A stretch of DNA of 64,000 nt from Pseudoneurospora amorphoporcata (lineage: Eukaryota > Ascomycota > Sordariomycetes > Sordariales > Sordariaceae), in NCBI GenBank assembly GCA_033297205.1, contig MU859089.1, positions 1 to 64,000 of the forward strand, read 5' to 3'. The notes beneath the pieces are model-generated. The model searched no databases. It saw only the letters and a program-made list of their open reading frames with translations, and was not told the origin of the DNA. Shown piece by piece: positions 44,068-55,328 of the stretch; position 1 is the stretch's first letter; every line of letters starts with the position of its first letter. The position numbers were made by a program, and so were the translations under genes.

Positions 44068-44076
44068 TATATAAGA
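44068..44076 (+). promoter_or_regulatory. TATA box of the DJ-1-like gene
   Basis: TTATATAAG lies about 190 bases upstream of the ATG at 44264, followed by an A/C-rich leader (ACACAAAACACCCACACAC) typical of well-translated fungal mRNAs. Confidence 0.5.
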
Positions 44077-44263
44077 CCGTCAACATCACTACAACATCAT
44101 TGAGGTTTTGGTTTTGAAATAAATAGGTGCTCATCTCGGCGTTTTTCCCAAAAAATCCATACTATTCTTCTCAGAAGCTCAGCATATTAAATTACAGCAC
44201 TACAATATCAACACCAATTACAACACAAAACACCCACACACAAACAACCTCAACATCACCAAA

Positions 44264-45107
44264 ATGTCTGCTCCCAAGGTTCTGGTCGTTCTCACCTCCC
44301 ACGACAAGCTCGGTGATACTGGCAAGCCTACTGGGTGGTACTTGGTAAGTCTTTTTCCTCCTCCTCTCCCATCTCCCCTTCCCCCTTTTTTCTTTCCCTC
44401 CCCTCTCTTTTTCCCCCAATCAACTCAACTCATAACTAACACCCCCACCACCCAAAAAGTCCGAATTCGCCCACCCCTACGACGTGCTCAACGCCGCCTC
44501 CGTCTCCCTAACCGTTGCCTCCCCCTCCGGCGGCCCCTCAAAAGTCGACCCCTCCTCCATCGACGCCGCCAAGGACGACAAGATCTCCACCAACTTCCTT
44601 AACTCCTCCGCCACCAAGCCCCTCTTCGAATCCACCCACCCCTTGTCTGACTTCGTTGGCAACCCCTCGGCCATCGCGCCCTACTCCGCCATTTTCTTCC
44701 CCGGCGGTCACGGCCCCATGTTTGATTTGTCCGTTTCTCCCGAGTCTCAGCAACTTGTTCGCGAGTTCTGGGATGCCGGGAAGGTGGTTGCCGCTGTGTG
44801 CCATGGTCCGGCGGCGTTGGTTAATGTTAAGCTGAGTGATGGGAGCAGTTTGTTGCAGGGACGAAAGGTGACGGGGTTCACGAATGAGGAGGAGGATCAG
44901 GTGGGGTTGTCGAAGGTGATGCCCTTTTTGTTGGAGGATAAGTTGAAGGAGGCGATCGGGACAGAAGGTGGGTTTGAGAAGGCTGATGCGCCATGGGGAG
45001 AGAAGGTGGTTGTTGATGCAGGCGGGAGGTTGATCACGGGGCAGAACCCGGCCAGCGCGAAGGGAGTTGGGGAGGCTATTTTGAGGGTTATTACCGCCAA
45101 GGTTTAA
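44264..45107 (+). CDS. DJ-1/PfpI family protein, Hsp31-type glyoxalase
   Basis: There are two exons, 44264-44344 and 44460-45107, giving 242 aa, with a 115-nt C/T-rich intron (GTAAGT...AAAAAG). The chain starts KVLVVLTSHDKLGDTGKPTG, as in Hsp31-like members. The intron splits the conserved GWYL-SEFAHPYD, which supplies the catalytic Glu29. The nucleophile elbow AAVCHGPAAL places Cys141 followed by His142. Further family pieces are IFFPGGHGPMFDL, VTGFTNEEE, PFLLEDKL and LITGQNPASA. The length matches the roughly 240-residue Hsp31 group, which converts methylglyoxal to lactate without glutathione and protects proteins under oxidative stress in the cytosol. A plain class I glutamine amidotransferase is unlikely. 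Confidence 0.93.
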
Positions 45108-45574
45108 GGGGGTTTCGAGGGCCGAGGAGCTGGTATGGCTGAGACGAGATTGATGGATTAAGAAGTTTCCTTTATCTTGGAATAGATTTGTTTTTTTGTT
45201 ACATTGTCTTTTTGATTTTGATTTTATATGATTCGAATTACTTATGAATAGCTACATGACTATACAAACAGAGCAATGATTTATGAGGCTATAAACGCCG
45301 GGGTATTTGTCGACTAAATCAAGTCAAAACAACCACCTACAGCAACTTTTCCCTTCCGTAACATACTTTGACGCCGAGATCATAATGCAAACCAATCTTC
45401 GTCTGCCATGCTAAACTTTAGCCAGTCCTTCCTAGGCCAAACGCCTAGCCAAACCGGCACAAAAGGACCAATGCCAACGGGGTATATAGCCTCAAACGCC
45501 AACCCTTTTTTCTCAGCGCCAAACAATGCACACAAAATGAAATATCCTGCTAGAAAGTAATCCATCCCTATCCT
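45108..45574. other. convergent 3' flanks
   Basis: The stretch is AT-rich just after 45170, consistent with polyadenylation of the DJ-1-like mRNA. A short minus-strand frame at 45380-45565 has no support. Confidence 0.45.
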
Positions 45575-45642
45575 TAGTTACTGCCAGCAGCGCCAGCAGC
45601 ACCGCCCACAACCTTCTGCAGTTTTGCTGCAACAGCAGGATC

Positions 45643-45680
45643 CTCAATCCCCTCAAGGACACTCAATCCCCTCAAGGACA
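45643..45680. repeat. perfect 19-bp tandem duplication at the end of the Gln-rich gene
   Basis: CTCAATCCCCTCAAGGACA occurs twice in direct succession (45643-45661 and 45662-45680). The duplication shifts the minus-strand frame and creates the present stop at 45653-45655. Confidence 0.95.
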
Positions 45681-48600
45681 ATCTTCTCCGCCCATGGAAA
45701 CTCCGTCCACTCCAATAACTTGATCCTCAAATCCCACAGCATCTCATACAGCAAGTCGATGACAGGGAACAAGGGGTTGGTCGGATTATGCTCGCCCGGA
45801 CCAAACGCCGAGCCCTTCATACATTCGTAGCATTTGCCGCCGAACTGCCGGAGAATGGCGTCCGCAAAGTGGTACTGGCCGCGTTGCTCGCGCTCGATGG
45901 CTTTCAGGACGTCGAAGACGGAGTGGATCGAGAGACCGTTGGTCATTTTGGTTGCTTGGCCGTGGAAGGTGGGTTCGATAGAGGCGGCTTGGGTCTCTGG
46001 GTTGGATCCGTTGGGTCCCTTGGGTCCGGCTGTGGTTGTTGTTGTGGTTTCCTTGGGTATATACAAGCCCAGGCCTCTAACAACTGCCACCAATCCACCA
46101 GTGCGCTTGTCCATGCACACTTTGCTGCGACAGCCGCCGTTGCGTTGACCGTTCTTGATACGACCTTGCCAGTTCTTGCATGTTGTCTCAGCTACGCTGA
46201 TCAGGTAGCGGCAGGCTTGGGTTCTGGCGTTGACGATGGCATCTGTTTTCATCATTTTGTTAATCAAAGATGATCTTCATCAACATCATCGAACACCGAA
46301 CGGACAAAGAAAAACTCACCAATGGTCTCCTCTCCGACCAACATTCTATTCAACACCACACCATCACCTGGCTTCTTCAAAACAAGCCTCCCCTGCGCAT
46401 CATTATCCACAGCACACAAATACGCCAACCTCGCGCACAAAGTCCTCCACTCCACGACCCACGTCCACTTCCTGCAGGCCTCCAACGCCTTCTCCCATTT
46501 ATTCTTCTTCAAGTCCGCGCCCTTCATATCACGGTCACCGAACATATCCTCCGACACCGCCTGGGACATCCAATGTGAATTCACACTCCCCTTGCCACCA
46601 GTGGAGTCAGGCACAGTAGTAACCTGCGACATAAACACCGCCATACACCGTCTCAACCAGCCCACATAGACCTTATCAAGACCTAGAGCAGGCTGCAGGT
46701 TGGCGAGGCGCCAGATGGTCTCCACATCACACGATATTTTACCCTGCGTTGCAGGGTTTTCGAGGAGGAGGAGCAGACGACCAAAGGCTTGCATGTGGCT
46801 GTCGGCGGTTTCGCCGGGCAGATTATCGAGCTCGATGGGAGTAGCACCGGTGGTGGTCAGCGCCTCGTCAAAGTTGATATACACAACATTGGGGAAGGGG
46901 GAGGTGGTTTTGAGGGATGATGTGTGATGGAGGTGTTTGAGGGTGCTGCGGCACACGCGGAAGTGGTGGAGAGTTTGGGGGCCGAAGACGCAGTAGAGTT
47001 CGGTGTCGGCCTGAAGGGAGATAATGGTGGGGGTTACGGTCTTTGAGAGCGGTGAGGGAATGAAGTTGGGGATCGGGGGTGCGGATGCTAGCTGAGCAGC
47101 ACGCTGGGCTTGTTGTAGAGCTTGTTTCTTTGCTTGTTCCTGGGCCTTTTCTTGAGCTTCTTTCTGGGAGTCTTCTCGAGCCTTTTGCTGGGCCTGTTCT
47201 TGAGCCTTTTTCTGAGCTTGTTGTTGAGCAGCATGATAGGCCCGTTGTAAAGCTTGTTGTTGAGCCTGTTGGTGAGCAGTATGGTGAGCTTGTTGTTGAG
47301 CAGTATTCTGGGTGATTTGCTGAACAACATGTTGGGCTGGGTTCTGCACGGCATGTTGAACGGTAGACTGAACTGGCTGTTGAACGGCAGGTTGAGCTTG
47401 TTGATGTTGCTGGGCCGGCTGCTGTTGTTGAACATGTTGCTGGGCCTTTCTCTGAGCAGCATACTGAGCCGCGGATGTCTGAACAGCATGTTGAGTTTGT
47501 TGCTGAACGCCGTTCTGAGCCTGTTGAGCGGCATGCTGAGCTTGCGGCTGAGGTTGTGGTTGAGCTTGTGGCTGGGGCTGTTGCTGAGCTTGCTGCTGCT
47601 GAGCCTGTTGTTGCTGCTGAGCCGGTTGCTGCTGAGCCGGTTGCTGCTGAGCCGGTTGCTGCTGAGCCGGTTGCTGCTGAGCCGGTTGCTGCTGAGCTGG
47701 TTGCTGCTGATCCGGTTGCTGCTGATCCGGTTGCTGCTGAGCTGGTTGCTGCTGATCCGGTTGCTGCTGAGCTGGTTGCTGCTGATCCGGTTGCTGCTGA
47801 GCTGGTTGCTGCTGATCCGGTTGCTGCTGAGCTTGCTGTTGCTGCTGAGCTCGTTGTTGAGATCGTTGCAGGGCCCGTAGTTGGTTTCGTCGCTGATTGT
47901 ATTCCCGCCTCCGCTGGGCCTTTTCTTGCTCTTTTTGAAGAGCCTGTTGTTGACCAGCATCCTGGGCTTGTTGTAAAGCTTGTAGCTGGGCCTGTTGATA
48001 GGCCTGTTGCTGAGCGGATTGCTGGGCCGGATATTGAGCGGCATGCTGATTTGGTTGTTGAAGAGCATGCTGGGGCTGTTGTTGAACAGCATGCTGGATG
48101 GGTTGTTGAGCAGAAGCCTGAGGTTGCTGTTGACCGATAGGCTGTGTCGTCACATGAGTGGACGGTTGAACCGGAACTTGAGCAGGAAGCTGGGTCTGTC
48201 CTTGGGTGGAAGACTGAGGAGGAGACCGGGCGGGAGCTGGAGAAGGAGACGGAGTGAAAGCCGCATTAGGAGCTCTCTGGGCTGAAAGTCCAACTGCGCT
48301 CTGCGTGGGAGGCTGAGGCGCATGCTGAGGAGAAACTCGAGCAGGAGTATGAGCCGGAGTCGGTGCCGGGGTAGGGGCTGGCGCCTGAGAACGAGCTGGG
48401 CCCGGAGCCATAGTTTGAGTGGAAGCCGGAGCCGTAGGAGGAGATGGAGTGGTACCAGGAGCCTGCCGAGGAAACACAGATGGTACTTTTGGAACTGTTG
48501 GGATATTCGGAATAGGAACAGGCGAGACCTTGGTAGGCACAGCAGGGGCTTTGTCCTGAACACCCTTCGCGGGAGTTTGCTTCACAGCATGAGTTGGCGG

Positions 48601-50028
48601 TGCAGAATTCAAGGCTGGGATCGGAGTCGAATTAGCCGCCATAGTAAATTCCGACGGGACCTGAGTAGGTGGAGGGGGAGCCATATTGAAGATCGGCGGC
48701 TGAGAAGAAGGCTGGGACATCTGGCTAGGAGGGACCGAAGAAGAAACTGTGGCCGAGCCTGTTGTCTGTATGAAGCTCTGGACAGGCTGGAATGTCCCTA
48801 TAGCTTCAAGGGCTTGCTGAACAACAGGGGTAGGTGTACCTGTGTTGTGTCCAGGAGACGGGGGTGGAGCGGTTGTTCCTGAAGCCGACTGTATAGGCTG
48901 GGTAGCTGGAGAAACAGCATACTGGTTTGTGGTCGGCAAAAGGGCTGGAGTAAAGGTCGGTGTAGACATGGCTGTCGACATAGCAGCCATCGATGCAACG
49001 GGCGCAGTGGTCTCTGGTTTCTTCTTCTGTGTCCGCGGACGCTTCTTGGGTGGCTCTTTGGGAGCCGTAGGGTCAGCTGTTCCGTCGCCCTTTGGCTTCC
49101 TTGGAGCATAACTCCTCTTGCGCTTCTGAGGCTGGGCGGGGTTTGCTTCTTGGGGGTTGGTAGGTGTTTGGCTCGTGGCTCTTTTTGAGGCCCCATTTTT
49201 CGCAGTCTCAGCAGCAACTTGGCTGTTCATATTCTCGGCAGCACGGGAGAGAGCATCAGTTGGTAAGGAGGTAGCTGAAGGTCGAGGAGACTGCGGCAGC
49301 AGTGTAGACATGCTGTTGGGCCGGAATGAAGAGTTATTGTTGTTGTTGTTGTGAAAGCCACCATTGTTGTAGTGGCTGGCAGCGCCAGGTATAAGGGAGA
49401 AATCGAAGGACGACGGAATCTGATCCACGGGCAGGTACTGGTTCGCCATTCCGCTGATAGGTTGTTGGTGATGCTCATACTGCATGGCCGCGGGGGCTTG
49501 TGTCTGTTGTGGAAACCTCATAAAGTTGTTTCCGCCCAAGTTGTGGCCCACATAGCCGTTCAACGGTGGCTGGTGTTGTTGGGTGGCCTGCTGAGCCGCC
49601 ATATTGGCCATGTTGTTGTGCAAATTGGCTTGGGTTGCTGCGACAGACTGACCAGCGGACGAGTGTGTGGGGTTTTGAAAACCAACAGATGTCGACTGCG
49701 CGTTGAAATCCTGTCCTTGGGCAGGTGCCATGCCATTCCCATTTCCCAGGGCGCTCATGTTAGGATTGTTCTGAGCTGCCATGAGGTCGGGATGATAAGC
49801 AGGGTTGGAAGACGGGAAAGTGGAATGGGAGCTCGGGTTCTGGATTTGCGCCATGTTGGATGGGAAAGAACGAGGAGGGGATGGTTGCGCAGTTGGTTGC
49901 AGAGGGGTATTGGACTGGCCAGCAGTCAAGGCAGGGTCGATGGAGTCCATTTGAAGGGCGAAGACGCTCTGAACGTATTCTGGGTTTGACGGATTTAGGC
50001 CAGGTTGATTGTGATTTGCGTCGGTCAT
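45653..50028 (-). CDS. giant Gln-rich nuclear-type protein with BTB-like C-terminal region
   Basis: There are two exons on the minus strand, 50028-46320 and 46242-45653, giving 1432 aa. The GTGAGT/AAACAG intron joins VGEETI to DAIVNARTQACRYL. MTDANHNQPGLNPSNPEYVQ at 50028 is taken as the start, although the frame is open further up to 50259. Residues 1-300 are Asn/Gln/Ser-rich. A basic patch near 300-330 (RKRSYAPRKPKGD, KKRPRTQKKK) resembles an AT-hook plus nuclear signal. Residues about 440-730 are Pro/Ala/Thr-rich. Residues about 735-805 are PAQQQ/PDQQQ pentapeptide repeats, followed by more Gln-rich sequence to about 985. From there a folded domain starts with a BTB-like strand-helix pattern (LQADTELYCVFGPQTLHHFR, VCRSTLKHLHHTS). 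It ends with Cys-containing ILRQFGGKCYECMKG. It is likely a transcription cofactor or condensate-forming regulator. A 19-bp duplication truncates the tail. Confidence 0.75.
47611..47820. repeat. 15-bp coding minisatellite, 14 units
   Basis: Fourteen back-to-back 15-bp units (TTGCTGCTGAGCCGG and variants) encode PAQQQ or PDQQQ on the minus strand. The right-hand units alternate A and D, so a 30-bp higher-order unit has been amplified. Confidence 0.95.
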
Positions 50029-53000
50029 GTTGCAGCACAATCCACCGACATCCGGCAGCTTTAATGCGGCGACGCGTTGTTCGTGGTGCGATTCAATAGG
50101 TTGTGGGGGAGTTGTCGATGGTCGCAAGTCGAGTCTTTGGGGGTAAACGCCAAGATGGACCTGGCGGGAGGTGTTGAAGGATATTAAAAGGTCGTGCAGC
50201 GCAGGGCGGATAGTTAATTCTGCCAATACAATAATACGTCGGTACGGCGCTCGGGGCAATAAGTGAATGGCCGATGTCCGCGCCGGTACAGGTTGTGACG
50301 CAGGGAGGGGGGTGTTGGAGGTTCTGCCAGTCTAGGTCAAAATAGAAAGCACGTTCTCTGCCTTTCAAAGTGAATCGACTCTCAGTTAGAGTCTTTCGGT
50401 AGTCCTGCCAAGTATTTCCAATCACTTCGTCGTCAGGTGCAGGGAGTATTCCGGCATAATTCGGGCTGACCGTGAGGGGGTGCAGAAAAGGTGTAGTCCG
50501 GGTGACGGTGACCGTGAAAAATTGAAAAATACCGGAACTTGTTTTTGTCAAGCAGCTTATTACCCCAGAGCCTGACGTGATCCAAGGGAACTGCCGGGTG
50601 CCCCTAATGGTGACATGCTGGTGGAATTGGCGAGCCATGAAAGTCTCGTTGTCGACCGTAAGGGGAACCCATGAGGGAGAAGTGAACATGAACTCTCTCT
50701 TCCCTTTGCCCACTTCTTTCTCATGGAGTTTAGGCTTGCCATCTGGCGTTGTTCTATGCTGAACCAGCCATCATGGCACATGTTCCCATTCGCTTTGAAA
50801 TGGATTGTTAACGCAACTTTGGCATCACAGTCGAGCAAACCTCTGGGCCAACATTGCAACAGCTCGTTTCTAAGCTTCGAGCAATGGACATTGCGAGACA
50901 GTGGAAATCATCTTCTCCTTCGTGGCAGATTTTCAGTGCCATATTCCTTGACCACACCTCATTCACGCATGAAAGAGCCGCCCACATCATCATTTGCCGA
51001 AGCCCAGTCGTGACAGATGACAAGATTTGCGGCTTGTATTGTCAAAATGAGAAGCATAATGATATCAGACCGGCAACGGCTTGGGTCATCAACACAGATG
51101 CGTAGGAAGGCATGGAACTGCCATGGCGTTTACTTCCTAGTGATGTCTGGCGCCTGGAGTTCAGACATGCCTCGGCAGGTTGAGGCTCCGAGTACACAGT
51201 CAACATCATTGAAGCTTTAACTTGACTCCAGGAACTGAACTAAGAAGACCCGGTTAGCAGAATGACCTTGAAACCATTTCGAACTGGCCGATACATGAGC
51301 GACAGAGTGCGAGTGTCTCCAAGGTTTCAAGTTGCGATAGACGTGCCTTTGTTGACCAGGTCCATGCCCATACCCTCTTTTTATGAGCCATCTTTCTCCG
51401 AGATGGTCAGCGGTTACGGCAATCTGATGCCTGATTTTGTCATTTCATCCACATCCTATATTGCCTGCCAGGCCAGCCCGAGAGTCAAGCAACGGGTTTT
51501 ACGATATAATAACGGGCACACGGAAACATGATACAACCAAAATGTCCCGGTGTGTCGAACCAAGGACGAGAGGTACTGCCGTAAGAATTCATGTCAGGCA
51601 AGCATGATCGAATAGGTGGCTTGATGCCAGCTCCAAGTACGATCTCAAGTTGGCTCTTTCCATATGTCGTCGTCGTCCTCGTCGTCGGCATACACGTGAT
51701 ACATCCTGCACAAATTGGTAAGCGCGGAAAGTTTCCGTCACCAACACTCCTTCCCGAACGTTTCCACTTTCCCAGACGATTAGTGGGTCCCGAGTTGCGC
51801 TCGTGCACAGACCAAGTCATCCAGCCAGCAGGGGACATATAAACCACCGAGACCCTCGCCCTGATTTCGTCTTGTCTTTTTCCCTTCTTCTTTTCTTCTT
51901 CAGCTTCTCCTTGCCTTTTGGCTTGGACCAAGTGTATCAGCTGTTCTCTTCAGTTTAATCTTCTGAAACTGCTCTTACGGGGGCGTGACTACACCTATTT
52001 TTGCAACTCGGTCGGCGCACCCTCTGGGCTCGCTCATGGTCGCTGTCCACTGTATCCCTGGCATTACACTGCCGCCAGGTGATGCGAACTGCAAGACGTA
52101 CATATGGATGTTGCTTTCTCCGAGTCGTTTTCATTGCAGTCTTGGGCTTCGTGCTCGGGGTGCGAGGAAGAAGTCGTGTGTTGTTGTTGCCCTACTCACA
52201 TGTTGAACATGACTACTTGACGAGATATCGGAGTTAATACCGACACAGACACGCACAATGTTCTCTACCACGATCTCCACGACGCCGTTCAGCACTGAGT
52301 GATAGCTGTTATTGGGCCCCCGACTGGCCATCCCATCTACGGATCGAGCTCACGAGGGTCCCAGTGACTTCATAAAGCTCTTATTTTTTTCCGCAAGGTG
52401 AATAGCACGTTCAAAGACGAGGACTGCCCCTGTACAAGATGTCGCTCAATCGTTGGGTGTCACTCCTGCAGTTCACACTTTTGTCTGGTCCATCTGTCAA
52501 GAGAGAGTGATGCACTGGTATCGGGATGTTAGCAGTTCTTAACCCCTGCCATGTCGTAGGTACCAGAAATCAAGGTGGTGCATATATAACCAGGTCAAAT
52601 TGACACATTTGTGACTACACCAACTTCGCTTCTATTCTTTCTTAGAAGATCATAATCCCTAGCAACGATATTAGTACACATCTTCACACCATCGGTCTAT
52701 TAAATCTTGTTCTGTTCTTCGTCCGGCTCTCAATTATTGCCTGGTCTTGTTGCTATTACACTACTGCCGATTACAGTACGTACCTACCTACCGCCTTTGG
52801 GTTTAGTGATTTGGACCCACTGCTTGACACAGAAGCTCTACCTTGGACCTGCATCTCCACTTTTCGCTGTTAACGGGTTCCCCTGGAGAGCCGCCCGATT
52901 CCCCGTAAGATCTTCCGACGACAGTTCGACCACTTTACGCGGTGGGAAGGCGACACGAACGCTACTTAGAGCGCTGGGTGCGACCGACGGACAACCACCT

Positions 53001-53058
53001 AGGTACTGCGGTAGAAACCTTCCTTGGCCGGTCACAGCCAAACTTTGATCCCGTCACG
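50029..53058. other. 3-kb divergent intergenic region
   Basis: The stretch separates the Gln-rich gene (minus) from the R3H gene (plus). Minus frames at 50093-50713 (206 codons) and 51485-51931 (148 codons) have no domain, signal or splice support and are probably chance. The R3H gene leader, with a CTACCTACCTACC motif near 52785, precedes 53059. No RNA gene was recognised. Confidence 0.4.
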
Positions 53059-54563
53059 ATGGCTATCACAAAGCTCGCCGGACCTGCTGGCCACCACGAT
53101 AGCGACGATGACGATTACGAGTTGGTGCACCACCCGCAGCCCCAGCAAGAACCGGAGATCATTGCGCCGCAGCCCATTCCGGTTCCCGTGAACCAGTCGA
53201 CCATCTCCAGTGTCTCGACTGCCGCCGTTGATATCGAAGCCTGGACCGTCGCTGCCCTTGAGTCCTTGCGGATCGCCAACAATGCGCGCGGTGCTGGGAA
53301 TCCGCTCGTGATCCCCCTGGACGGTGCTGCTCACGGGGAACCGGCAGCAGCAGTAGGCATGACCGATCCTGCCTTGAAGCTGCGCAATGTGGTGTTCGAC
53401 GCTGGCGACGATACATATGCCGCAAATGTTACGCCGCCGCGCCGACCTCCTTCTCGCCGGGACAGCATGAAGAGGCGCGAGGCTCTGATGAAGGGCAAGG
53501 AAGGTAGCAGGCAGCGACGGCGTTGGGAGAATGGTAATTACTCTTCCCCCTTTGTCATTGGGATGGTGTCATTGGGACTGGAGTCCAGTTCCCACTCGTC
53601 ACAATGCGCGTTGCATGCTGTGGGAACAAGCTAATCAGTCAATCATCCGGTCCCTGCTTTGCTGCGGGGACCGGTTTCTTGGATTGTTAGACCGTCTTGT
53701 TGGAGTTCCCAACGTACAACCGCCGCTGCCTTCGGACTGGCAAGTCGGGCCGACGTATCCCATCCACGACAACATGCCGTACCACCTCGCGCAGTACTGG
53801 GACAAGGGGCTTCGCGAGCGCGTCGAGGAGCGCAAGGCTGCCTTCGCCGTACATCGCAAGAAGACCGTTACTGCTACCAGCCACCAGCTGGGTGGAGGCA
53901 CTACGGCTGTGTCCTTGGTGGTATCGTCGTCTGTTGCCAAGACGCGCGCAGATGTGGGAAAGGTCCCTAAGGATTTGCGCGCTACGGCCAAGAAGACACC
54001 TGCCGTCAAGGCCTGGCTCCGTGTGTTGGAGGAGCCGGTGAGGGAGTTTGTTGTTCAGCAGCAACGGGGGCAGAACGCGGCGGCAAAGAGGGAGCAGCAG
54101 CAGCAAAAGGCTCGGGACAGTGGAAACCAGAGTGATGAGCTCGGGTCGGATGAGGAGGAAATCCTCTTTATTGGGCGCAAGACGGCTGCCGCTGCTGCTA
54201 AGCCGGTCAAGAAAACATCGTCGGAGAACGGCACAGAGAAGGGGATCCAACTGCTGCCCGACACTAGGATGATGCTTGATACTCTGGGGGACGACGAGCA
54301 CGGAGCCTCCTTCAAGTATGTTCATTTGATACCTGGTTTGCGGGTGTTGTCGGAACGGTGTAACTGACAAAGGTATTATCAGGCGGTGGCTCACGCATTC
54401 CATCTCGGACTACTATGGACTGGATTCCAAGTCGGTCTTCTTGGAAAATCCAGCGAGGAAGGTGGTGTACATTGGTCTGAAGCAGGTCGGAAACGGTCCT
54501 AAGAGGCGGGCTGCACCTGCAAGGCAGATGCTGATACCGCCGCCGCTGTGGGAGATGTTCTGA
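53059..54563 (+). CDS. R3H-domain protein with R3H-associated N-terminal domain
   Basis: There are three exons, 53059-53533, 53631-54315 and 54383-54563, giving 446 aa. The first intron (GTAATT...GAACAAG) joins RRRWEN to ANQSIIRSLL. The second (GTATGT...TTATCAG) joins GASFK to RWLTHSI. An acidic start (HDSDDDDYELVHH) precedes the R3H-associated region (about 140-265): SLLCCGDRFLGLLDRLVGVP, NVQPPLPSDWQVGPTYPIHD and MPYHLAQYWDKGLRERVEER. A basic Gln-rich helix follows (REFVVQQQRGQNAAAKREQQ). The C-terminal R3H part is RWLTHSISDYYGLDSKSV with ARKVVYIGLKQ. R3H domains bind single-stranded nucleic acid, so an RNA-related role is likely. The start at 53059 (MAITKLAGPAGHH) is preferred over an in-frame ATG at 52942. 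Confidence 0.88.
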
Positions 54564-55328
54564 TCGGACTCGATGATGTGATAACGGCAGTGTGCGCCGG
54601 GGCTTTGGACATAGAACCAGCGGACACAGCGGGATTACAAGGTGAGAAGGACATTTTGGATTTAGACTGATCACTACCCCAGTCTCCGACATACGATTGC
54701 CGTTCAAGCGGAGATTTCACGTTTACTGCAGCATCTTAGCTTTGAACTGAAGTGAAACCAAAACGCAGTTGAGTTATCGACCTCCCGTGATTCTTCGAGC
54801 CTTATTTGGCCTTCAAGAGCCAAAGATACAGGACAGGTAAGGTAGACGATGAAGTCTGAAACTCTGAGATCTACTTGGTATAACAGTACGTAACCTGCGT
54901 CGTTGACCCCTGACGAGGCATGTAAACATCGGTCCAATCGCTGTCACGGCAACAAACACCTGTTCGAACAGCACCATAGACGAAGGCATACCTTAGGTAA
55001 GCTTCGAGCCATCTGATTGGTCCTTGGCTAAACCTTCGCTTCATGAACCCACTGAAGCTGCCAGCTAGACGAGCTGTAGGTGCTCCGCATCACACCTTTC
55101 TTCTTTCAACCTCTAGCGATCATCCTAGTCAGTCGGCTTTCGTGTTCTGTCTCTGCTTTCGTATGGGACATGAACGTTATTATTCCTAATCCCGAGTAAC
55201 AGCGTGTTACAATCCTCGCCGGTGTTCATGCCGCTCATTGGCCCGCTTCTGTTGTGAAACCATACCACCAACCACAGACATTGTGCCTGAATAAGGGTAT
55301 CTATCATAGCAGCTCAAACATCAAAGCC
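54564..55328. other. intergenic, no gene recognised
   Basis: The stretch holds the 3' flank of the R3H gene and the promoter of the HET gene. Only shadow frames occur. Confidence 0.5.

Larger units (their letters stand above)
43155..44263. other. intergenic between the sensor gene and the DJ-1-like gene
   Basis: A T run just after 43165 marks the 3' flank of the sensor gene. Putative promoter elements of the DJ-1-like gene are listed separately. Nothing else is recognised. Confidence 0.5.

Noticed and set aside
47088..48140. Long frames (208-334 codons) overlapping the Gln-rich gene in other frames and on the plus strand
   Set aside because: They exist because the CAG/GCT-type repeats lack stops in every frame; the coding frame is fixed by the flanking domains.
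50093..50713. 206-codon minus-strand frame upstream of the Gln-rich gene
   Set aside because: No family resemblance and no plausible exon partners; it lies in the likely leader/promoter of the gene starting at 50028.
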